Shown piece by piece: positions 1-5,681 of a stretch of DNA of 16,047 nt (its first letter is position 1; every line of letters begins with the position of its first letter). The translations under genes were made by a program, and so were the position numbers. The stretch spans positions 1-16,047 of the forward strand of contig PFOA01000063.1 in assembly GCA_002792275.1 (NCBI GenBank), given 5' to 3'. The DNA comes from Candidatus Saccharibacteria bacterium CG_4_10_14_0_2_um_filter_52_9. GTDB taxonomy: Bacteria > Patescibacteriota > Saccharimonadia > Saccharimonadales > UBA4665. The notes beneath the pieces were generated by a model. The model was not told where the DNA came from and made no database searches. It saw only the letters and a program-made list of their open reading frames with translations.

Positions 1-603
1 AAAGCCTTTGGCCAGGTCACGACTGATGGCCTGCCAGGTGGCTTCATCGCTAATTTCAGCGGCCTTTTTGCCATAACGCTCCACAATCGCCTTGCCGCCG
101 GCAAAATCTTCCCAGGGAGTAAGTTTACCCTTGTGTTCCAGCATAATAGTTCGGCCGCCGCCGTCGCCGATCGAGGTGTTAATCACGCCTTTGGAGACCA
201 GTCCAATGCCGATGCCGGTACTGACAGTAACGTAGAGTACCTCACGGTATTTATTTTTTAGGAGTGCCGCCTCCGATAAAGCCGCCAGTTTGGCATCATT
301 TTCGACCACTACCGGGCATTTTAATAGACGCTCCAGGTCGGCCTGTACAGATACGTTGCGCCACGGCAGGTTGCCAAAGCTAATAGCCCGGCCGTGCTTG
401 CGGTCGAACTTGGTGGCTGGTATGCCGGCGCCGCCGGCTCGGAAATCCTTGTTTTTGAAGCCGTGCAGGGCGGTATGCAGTTTGATCAGGAATTCTTTGT
501 AATCCTCAGGGGTGGGGAATTTGGTCTGTTCGACGATTTTGCCTTTGGAATCGAGCACTGCCACCAGCGTTTTCGTGCCGCCAACGTCAATCCCCAAATA
601 CAT
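1..603 (-). CDS. ROK-family sugar kinase (glucokinase-like), 3' part missing
   Basis: First 201 residues of an actin-like ATP-dependent sugar kinase of the ROK family; the gene runs off the left edge. The start ATG is at 603-601. Seen: the N-terminal phosphate-binding motif DVGGTKT (residues 6-12), VVVENDA (98-104) with the ROK catalytic-base aspartate at D103, and a second glycine-rich strand STGIGIGLV (128-136). In typical ROK kinases the next block is GE-x-GH followed by a CxCGxxGC zinc motif. Here that place reads GDGGGRTIMLEHKGK (146-160) and then WEDFAGGKAI (164-173), so the His-Cys zinc site is absent. Such zinc-less ROK proteins occur in candidate phyla, so the fold is probably intact but the substrate is open. 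Glucose, N-acetyl sugars or a regulatory role are all possible. It is transcribed away from rpsA. Confidence 0.85.
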   Translation of the reverse strand, partial: MYLGIDVGGTKTLVAVLDSKGKIVEQTKFPTPEDYKEFLIKLHTALHGFKNKDFRAGGAGIPATKFDRKHGRAISFGNLPWRNVSVQADLERLLKCPVVVENDAKLAALSEAALLKNKYREVLYVTVSTGIGIGLVSKGVINTSIGDGGGRTIMLEHKGKLTPWEDFAGGKAIVERYGKKAAEISDEATWQAISRDLAKGF

Positions 604-652
604 ACCTAAAGCTTAACATAAGCCGGCTTTATCTTTCCGCACTCTACTTTGT

Positions 653-698
653 GCGGTTTCCACATTGTCACACTTTTTTGTTACAAAATGGAAACCGC
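653..698. repeat. Perfect 10-bp inverted repeat in divergent intergenic region
   Basis: gcggtttcca (653-662) is matched by its exact reverse complement tggaaaccgc (689-698), with 26 bp between. The left arm overlaps a second small hairpin, ccgcac/gtgcgg (637-642 / 651-656), so the two pairings compete. A 10-bp palindrome aagccggctt lies nearby at 620-629. All sit in front of the ROK kinase and upstream of the rpsA promoter. It could be an operator for a dimeric regulator or a structure in the kinase leader. The sequence does not decide between these. I see no convincing promoter for the kinase itself. Confidence 0.5.
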
Positions 699-753
699 TA
701 AAACTCAAGGGCCTTAAACTCCAACCGCTTCCGGAATCCATGGCGGCCGACTC

Positions 754-782
754 TTTACTATCAGAGAGCAGTCAGCTATAAT
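754..782 (+). promoter_or_regulatory. Promoter of rpsA-infB
   Basis: A -35 box TTTACT (754-759) lies exactly 17 bp from a perfect -10 box TATAAT (777-782). A transcript would start near 788-790 and carry a leader of about 64 nt. The leader ends in the strong Shine-Dalgarno sequence AGGAGG (838-843), 10 nt before the rpsA ATG. S1 genes are often self-regulated through their leader; nothing in this leader proves that here. Confidence 0.75.
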
Positions 783-853
783 TAAGGGTAATCTACAGTA
801 TCAACTTTAATTGGTTCACTGGAGAAATACACTTGCGAGGAGGCATCTGAAAA

Positions 854-1954
854 ATGTCTAAAGTACTAACAATGGATGAGCTACTAGCCGGCAGCGAAGT
901 CGATGGATTGACCACCGGTGAGGTGGTAGAAGGCACGGTTACGGCCGTTAAAAAGAACGAAGTCTGGATCGACCTCGGTGCCCGGGGCGTCGGCGTAGTA
1001 ATGCGCCGCGAGATCGGCTACGGCCAGAATCTCGAAGAGGGCCAGACGGTCACTGTCAGCGTCATCGACCCCGAAATGGACGAGGGTCATGCTCTGCTCA
1101 GTATGAAGCGAGCTGTCAAAGACCGCGGCTGGGACGAACTCCAGCGCGTCCACGAGGCCAACGAAATCGTCGAGGTCGTGCCTTACGATGCTAACAGGGG
1201 CGGTTTACTGGTTGAGCTAGAAGGCATTCGTGGCTTCCTGCCGGTGTCACAGCTGGCCGCCGGCCACTACCCGCGCGTCAGCGGTGCCGACAAAGACGAG
1301 ATTTTACAGAAATTGCACGCTTTAACTAACAAGCCTCTGCGTGTCCGCGTGCTCGACGTCAGCCGTAAAGATAACAAGCTGATTTTCTCCGAAAAAGAGG
1401 CTGTCAAAGATGACATGCAGGCTCGCTTCAGCGAACTCAAGGTTGGCGACAGCGTCGAAGGCGTTGTTACCGGCGTAATCGACTTTGGCGCCTTTGTTAA
1501 CGTCGACGGCATAGAAGGTTTGATTCACATCTCCGAAATCTCCTGGGAGCGCGTCGACAATCCCCGCAACTACATTAAGGTTGGCGAAGACGTCAAAGCC
1601 AAGATCATCGCCATCGATAAAGACCGCCTCAGCCTCAGCCTCAAGCAAATGAGCGAGGATCCGTGGCTGGAGCAGGTTAAGGCCTTTAAGGCCGGCGACG
1701 TTGTCGAGGGCAAGGTTACGCGCATTACGCCTTTTGGTGCTTTTGTGCAGATCAGCCCTAGCGTTGAAGCTCTGGTGCATGTGTCCGAAATGAGCGACGA
1801 AGAAGCCGTTGACCCCGAACAGCTGTTTAAGCTGAACGAAAAGAAGCAGTTCAAAGTGTTGGACATCGATACCGAAAACCGCAAGATAGCTCTGTCGCTT
1901 AAAGAAGCCAAGTCTGCCAAGGCCGCCAAAACCAAGCCTAAAGCCGGGAAGTAA
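854..1954 (+). CDS. rpsA: Ribosomal protein S1-like, four S1 RNA-binding domains
   Basis: A 366-residue protein made of four OB-fold S1 repeats at about 21-87, 105-181, 197-265 and 281-351, with a Lys/Ala-rich tail (352-366). Repeats 3 and 4 show the classic RNA-binding face: FGAFV followed by GLIHISEIS and ALVHVSEMS. S1 binds mRNA 5' regions and helps place them on the 30S subunit. E. coli S1 has six repeats, while four is usual in Gram-positives and candidate phyla. The start is set by the AGGAGG at 838-843. Only one base separates its stop from the infB start, so the two form an operon with probable translational coupling. It could be called a general S1-domain RNA-binding protein, but position and size favour the ribosomal role. 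Confidence 0.92.
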   Translation: MSKVLTMDELLAGSEVDGLTTGEVVEGTVTAVKKNEVWIDLGARGVGVVMRREIGYGQNLEEGQTVTVSVIDPEMDEGHALLSMKRAVKDRGWDELQRVHEANEIVEVVPYDANRGGLLVELEGIRGFLPVSQLAAGHYPRVSGADKDEILQKLHALTNKPLRVRVLDVSRKDNKLIFSEKEAVKDDMQARFSELKVGDSVEGVVTGVIDFGAFVNVDGIEGLIHISEISWERVDNPRNYIKVGEDVKAKIIAIDKDRLSLSLKQMSEDPWLEQVKAFKAGDVVEGKVTRITPFGAFVQISPSVEALVHVSEMSDEEAVDPEQLFKLNEKKQFKVLDIDTENRKIALSLKEAKSAKAAKTKPKAGK

Positions 1955-1955
1955 C

Positions 1956-3740
1956 ATGCCTGAAGCTGAGGCCCCAGCCACCACCACCATCGAAATCGAA
2001 GATATGATCACCGTCGGCACCCTGGCCGAACGTTTGTCCATACCTGTCTCCCGCCTGATTGGCGAGCTGATGAAGAACGGTGTCATGGCCACGGTTAATG
2101 AGCGGATTGACTTTGATACGGCTCAGATCATCGTGGGCGAATTGGACCTCGGACTTACCCTCGTTAAGCGCACCGCCGCCGAAGATGCCGTTACCAAGCG
2201 TGCCAAGCCGGTTAATAGCGCCAAAGCCGTGGTACGCCCGCCGGTGGTGGCAGTTATGGGTCATGTCGATCACGGCAAAACCAGCCTGTTGGATGCTATC
2301 CGCGGTGCCGATGTCGTTAAGGGCGAAGCCGGCGGCATCACCCAGCACATCTCGGCCTACCAGATTGATCATAACGGCCGGGCCATTACATTCTTGGATA
2401 CTCCCGGCCACGAAGCCTTCGCCGCTATCCGCGAGCACGGTGCCATGTTAACCGATATCGTTATTATCGTCGTAGCCGCCGATGACGGCGTTAAACCGCA
2501 AACCGTGGAGGCTATCCGCTTTGCCCGCAAAGCCGGCGTCAAAATCCTGGTAGCCGCCAACAAGATGGACAAAGAGGGCGCCGACGTCAACCGCCTCAAA
2601 CAACAGCTCACCGAACACGATCTGCTAACCGAAGAGTGGGGCGGCGACACCATAGTTTTACCAGTATCGGCCAAAACCAAAGACGGCATTCCTGAATTAT
2701 TAGACATGATCCTGCTGGTGACCGATGTTGAAGAACTCAAGGCCGACATCTATGTGCCGGCCAGCGGCCTGGTGATCGAAGCCCATGTCGAACAGGGCAG
2801 AGGCCCGGTTGGCACCGCCTTGATCGAAGCCGGTGTGCTCAAGCCCGGCCAGTTCATCGTGGCCGGCGGCGCCTACGCCAAGGTGCGCAACCTGGAAACC
2901 ACCGACGGCAAGCCGCTCCAGCAGGCCGGACCGTCAACACCGGTAGTTATCACCGGCTTCAAGACTCTGCCGGAGTTTGGCGATGAGTTTATTGCCGTCT
3001 ATAACGAAAAAGCCGCTCGCCAGCAGTCGGTAGACACTGCCAGCGACCGCCAGGCCAGTGGTGGCCATGTTGATATCGGCAGCTCGGAGCTGATTCGCCT
3101 GATCAATCGCGACAACAAGCTTCAGGAGCTCAACATTATCGTTAAAGCCGACGTGCAGGGCTCCCTGACCTCCGTTATTGACAGCCTCAAAGCCATGGAC
3201 ACCGAAGAAGTATCGGTCCGGATTGTCGGCAGTGGCGTCGGCCCGATCGGCGAAAACGACCTGCACCTGGCTCATTCCAGCGGCGCCATTGTCTACGGCT
3301 TCAACGTTAGCCTGCCTACCAGCGGCCGCCAGCAAGCCGGCCGCGACAAGATCTCAGTCCGGCTCTACAAAGTTATTTACGAGCTTATCGACGACGTCAA
3401 AGAAGAACTCGGCAAGCTGTTAAGTCCCGAAATCGTCGAAACTGAACTCGGCCGCCTGGTAGTAAAAGGCATCTTCAATACCACCAAAACGGCAATTATC
3501 TGTGGCGGCGAGGTTACCAAGGGCAAACTGGTGGCGCCGGCGCTGGCTAAAGTTTTCCGCGGTGATGAGCAACTGGCCGAAGTAGAAGTTACCGGTCTGA
3601 AGCGCGGTCCGGCCGAAGCCAAAGAGATCGTAGCCGGCGAAATGTGCGGCATGAGCCTCAAAACCACCAAGAAGCTTGAGCTCGAAGAAGGCGACCGCAT
3701 CGAACTATTTACCCGCGAGGCTATCCAGCGTCAGCTCTAG
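1956..3740 (+). CDS. infB: Translation initiation factor IF-2
   Basis: GTPase that brings formyl-Met-tRNA to the 30S subunit and promotes 50S joining. At 594 residues it is short; many bacterial IF-2 proteins have 700-900, and the missing part is the variable N-terminal extension. An IF2_N-type module (about 17-66, TVGTLAERLSIPVSRLI) is followed after a brief linker by the GTPase: G1 GHVDHGKT (102-109), G2 GGITQHI (126-132), G3 DTPGHEAF (148-155), G4 NKMD (202-205), G5 SAK (238-240). The domain II, III and C-terminal tRNA-binding parts follow to the end. The ATG lies one base after the rpsA stop with only a weak purine run before it. It is not next to nusA, rbfA or truB, its common partners in other bacteria. 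Confidence 0.97.
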   Translation: MPEAEAPATTTIEIEDMITVGTLAERLSIPVSRLIGELMKNGVMATVNERIDFDTAQIIVGELDLGLTLVKRTAAEDAVTKRAKPVNSAKAVVRPPVVAVMGHVDHGKTSLLDAIRGADVVKGEAGGITQHISAYQIDHNGRAITFLDTPGHEAFAAIREHGAMLTDIVIIVVAADDGVKPQTVEAIRFARKAGVKILVAANKMDKEGADVNRLKQQLTEHDLLTEEWGGDTIVLPVSAKTKDGIPELLDMILLVTDVEELKADIYVPASGLVIEAHVEQGRGPVGTALIEAGVLKPGQFIVAGGAYAKVRNLETTDGKPLQQAGPSTPVVITGFKTLPEFGDEFIAVYNEKAARQQSVDTASDRQASGGHVDIGSSELIRLINRDNKLQELNIIVKADVQGSLTSVIDSLKAMDTEEVSVRIVGSGVGPIGENDLHLAHSSGAIVYGFNVSLPTSGRQQAGRDKISVRLYKVIYELIDDVKEELGKLLSPEIVETELGRLVVKGIFNTTKTAIICGGEVTKGKLVAPALAKVFRGDEQLAEVEVTGLKRGPAEAKEIVAGEMCGMSLKTTKKLELEEGDRIELFTREAIQRQL

Positions 3741-3743
3741 GGA

Positions 3744-3752
3744 TGATATAAT
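3744..3752 (+). promoter_or_regulatory. Extended -10 promoter for a leaderless small gene
   Basis: TGATATAAT is a perfect extended -10 element (TGn plus TATAAT at 3747-3752), located just after the infB stop. I see no good -35 box at 16-18 bp, which fits the extended -10 class. Only 7 bp separate the -10 from the ATG at 3760. The predicted start is thus at 3759-3760 and the mRNA would begin with its AUG. The only purine-rich SD-like bases (3740-3743) are about 17 nt away, too far to act. Confidence 0.65.
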
Positions 3753-3759
3753 AATTCAT

Positions 3760-4146
3760 ATGCTAAAAATCGATAACACTCTGCTCGAAGAAGTCGGCCT
3801 GGCCGGACTGCCGGAAACTGAGAAAAACAGCTTCCTAAAGCACATCTACGAAACCCTCGAAATGCGTGTCGGTATCCGTTTAGCCGACCAGATGAGCAAC
3901 GAACAGCTCGACGAATTCGAGCGCTACTTCGAAGCCAAAGACGACGCCGGTGCCTTCAAGTGGCTGGAAACCAACTTCCCGAATTATAAAGACATCGTCC
4001 AACAGGAATTCGACAAGCTAAAGGCCGAAGTTACCCAAACTGCTCCCCAGATTCTGGCCACCAGCCAGGCTCCGGTTCCGCCAGCCCCACCGCAACCCAG
4101 TTATCCGCCGCAACAGCCACCGGCCGGCCCCACACCAACTGTCTAG
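3760..4146 (+). CDS. Small DUF5663-like protein with Pro/Gln-rich tail
   Basis: A 128-residue protein. Residues 1-90 are charged and probably helical, and match my memory of the DUF5663 family, common and uncharacterised in candidate phyla (a LLEEVGLAGLP start, an HIYETLEMRVGIRLADQ block, then a WLETNFPNY block). Residues from about 95 to 128 are a low-complexity tail rich in Pro, Gln and Ala, probably disordered. There is no signal peptide or membrane segment. An upstream in-frame ATG at 3676 would add 28 residues, all overlapping infB. I chose 3760 because that extension looks non-native and a promoter sits right before it. Its function is unknown. Its stop shares the CTAG at 4143-4146 with the stop of fmt on the other strand. 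Confidence 0.8.
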   Translation: MLKIDNTLLEEVGLAGLPETEKNSFLKHIYETLEMRVGIRLADQMSNEQLDEFERYFEAKDDAGAFKWLETNFPNYKDIVQQEFDKLKAEVTQTAPQILATSQAPVPPAPPQPSYPPQQPPAGPTPTV

Positions 4147-5060
4147 ATAGATTTATAACCGGCCAAAAAGGCCTCGGCGGACATCTCTTTTTTACCAGCC
4201 GGAATCAGCGAGTCGATCATTAGTATATTCTCGGCCGTATAAACCCCTAGTTGTTTGTCACCGAGCGCCAGACTGCCGGGTGCGCCACTGCCTTCGGCAA
4301 GATGTGCCTTGGTAATAATAACATCGGTGGAGCCAATGGTAGTGCGGCTACGCGGCCAATCCAGATAGGCGCGAACCTCGCGCTCCAGGCGAACAGCCGG
4401 TTTGTTCCAGTCCAGCCGGCCGTCGCCCTTGGCGATAGGCTCATCATAGCTGGCCTGCTTATCATCTTGCGGCACCGGCTGTAATGATCCATCAAGGATG
4501 CCTGGCAGGTGCTCCAGCACCAGCTTGGTACCTATCAGCGACAACTGCTGGGCCAGTTGCGGCTTGGTCTCATCACCTTTGAGCGGTACGGTTTGCTGGC
4601 CATAGACCGGGCCGGCGTCCATTAGCTTAGTGAGCTGTATAAGAGATACACCGGTCTGTACGTCACCATCCAAAATGGCACTCTCCACCGGTGTCGAGCC
4701 GCGGTGCAGCGGCAATAAAGACGGGTGGACGTTGATAATACCGTAAGGAAAGACATCGAGCAAGGCCTCGGGCAATAAGTTGCCGTAGGCAATCAGAACG
4801 GCAATTTCTGCGCCGAAGGTGGCAATTTCGTCGATGGCCTCGGCCGGCTTATCAGGGGAGAGCAGGGGTATATCGTGGGCTTTGGCGATGCTGGCCACCT
4901 CCAGCTCGCGCTCCCGGCGGGATTTGCCGGCCTCGGCCTGAGCCACCACCACGGCTACCACGTTATAGCCGGCATCTATCAGGGCCTGTAGCGTTGGCGC
5001 CGAAGTTCGAGCGCCGGTTGCCAGACGCTCGTTACCAAAGAATAGTATTTTGTTCGACAT
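4143..5060 (-). CDS. fmt: Methionyl-tRNA formyltransferase
   Basis: A 305-residue enzyme that formylates Met on initiator tRNA using 10-formyl-tetrahydrofolate. The catalytic trio is present: N110 and H112 in NVHPSLLP, and D148 in LMDAGPVYG. The C-terminal tRNA-binding domain follows from about residue 205. Differences from the E. coli type: the usual LLPRYRGAAP reads LLPLHRGSTP, and the loop that contacts the acceptor stem reads AGKSRRERELEVASI (44-58). The N-terminal FFGN...SAPTLQALI also carries a few extra residues. The start lies inside def with a 29-nt overlap and no clear SD, so translation is probably coupled to def. Def and Fmt act on the same formyl-Met cycle. Confidence 0.93.
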   Translation of the reverse strand: MSNKILFFGNERLATGARTSAPTLQALIDAGYNVVAVVVAQAEAGKSRRERELEVASIAKAHDIPLLSPDKPAEAIDEIATFGAEIAVLIAYGNLLPEALLDVFPYGIINVHPSLLPLHRGSTPVESAILDGDVQTGVSLIQLTKLMDAGPVYGQQTVPLKGDETKPQLAQQLSLIGTKLVLEHLPGILDGSLQPVPQDDKQASYDEPIAKGDGRLDWNKPAVRLEREVRAYLDWPRSRTTIGSTDVIITKAHLAEGSGAPGSLALGDKQLGVYTAENILMIDSLIPAGKKEMSAEAFLAGYKSI

Positions 5061-5604
5061 CTTTTTTATAATCCAACGGCTGTAATTTTCCGTCGTCTCC
5101 CAGATGATAGAAAGCCTCGGGGTCGTCTTTTATATGATCAATAAATACCAGACCGTTGGTGTGGTCGATCTCATGCTGGAAGATGCGGGCCAAAAAGCCC
5201 TCGGCAGTAACCCGGAACTCCTTGCCCTTCATATTGAGTGCCTTAACCCTGACCTTGGTGTGGCGCGGGACTTTGCCGTAGATATCGGGTACACTCAGGC
5301 AACCCTCAAAATCAGTCGCGACCTCGCCCTCCAGCTTAACAATCTTCGGATTAATAAAAACAGTAAAAGTGCGATCATCCTTGTTGTCAAAATTATTACG
5401 AATCACTACAATTTTATACAGTTTATCGATCTGAACGGCAGCCAGGGCGACTCCGACTTCGTGGTCACGGCTAACATCCCAGCTAATGGTAGCGGCTTTC
5501 ATATCTTCGATGATCTGCTTAATCTCATCAGTAATAACACCCACCCGTTGTGATTTTTGCCTCAGGTGCGGATTGGGCAAAGCAATAATATCGTCTTTAG
5601 TCAT
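5032..5604 (-). CDS. def: Peptide deformylase
   Basis: A 190-residue metalloprotease that removes the formyl group from new proteins. Metal ligands are C102 in EGCLS (100-104) and H144/H148 in HEIDH (144-148), with catalytic E145. Motif 1 is GVALAAVQ (51-58) where the family has GxGLAAxQ: the third Gly is Ala, while the key Gln58 is kept. The frame is open upstream to an ATG at 5667, but those 21 codons cover the promoter and palindromes and encode unconserved Cys-rich sequence. I therefore chose 5604, which has GAGGG five bases upstream and starts MTKDDIIALPNPHLR like normal deformylases. The gene lies after priA and overlaps fmt. Confidence 0.93.
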   Translation of the reverse strand: MTKDDIIALPNPHLRQKSQRVGVITDEIKQIIEDMKAATISWDVSRDHEVGVALAAVQIDKLYKIVVIRNNFDNKDDRTFTVFINPKIVKLEGEVATDFEGCLSVPDIYGKVPRHTKVRVKALNMKGKEFRVTAEGFLARIFQHEIDHTNGLVFIDHIKDDPEAFYHLGDDGKLQPLDYKKDVEQNTILW

Positions 5605-5615
5605 AACTGCCCTCA

Positions 5616-5621
5616 AGTATA
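5616..5621 (-). promoter_or_regulatory. -10 box of def-fmt
   Basis: On the minus strand TATACT (5621 to 5616) lies 11 bp before the def ATG. The expected transcript start is at about 5608-5610, leaving a leader of only 4-6 nt. That is so short that the GAGGG at 5614-5610 would be mostly or wholly missing from the RNA. It would be present on read-through transcripts from priA. The -35 region (about 5639-5644, TGTACC) is poor and lies inside the palindrome array at 5640-5678. Confidence 0.55.
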
Positions 5622-5639
5622 CCTTGCTTTTAACAGTGG

Positions 5640-5678
5640 GTACACAGTGTATACACAATGCATACACACTGTGTATAC
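5640..5678. repeat. GTATAC/GTGTATAC palindrome array, probable operator of def-fmt
   Basis: A dense run of related palindromes in the 77 bp between the priA stop and the def start. tacacagtgt (5641-5650) and acactgtgta (5666-5675) form a perfect 10-bp inverted repeat. Inside it, gtgtatacac (5647-5656) is itself a perfect palindrome. A second gtgtatac is at 5671-5678, atgcat lies between (5658-5663), and a gtac is at 5640-5643. The two GTATAC cores are centred 24 bp apart. The array covers the place of the def -35 box, so a bound protein would probably repress. TGTATACA-like palindromes resemble operators of GntR-type regulators, but this is only a likeness. Confidence 0.55.
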
Positions 5679-5681
5679 GCC

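Noticed and set aside
1322..2092. Long antisense open frames across rpsA/infB and similar ones elsewhere
   Set aside because: They mirror codon structure of well-identified genes on the other strand and show no family features.
3676..3759. 28-codon upstream extension of the DUF5663-like gene
   Set aside because: It lies wholly or mostly within infB in another frame and looks like shadow coding; the promoter and family start both point to 3760.
5061..5070. TATAAA box in front of fmt
   Set aside because: Only four bases separate it from the ATG, so transcription would begin inside the coding region.
5605..5667. N-terminal extension of def by 21 codons from ATG 5667
   Set aside because: It covers the -10 box and the palindrome array and encodes sequence unlike any deformylase N-terminus; ATG 5604 fits the family.
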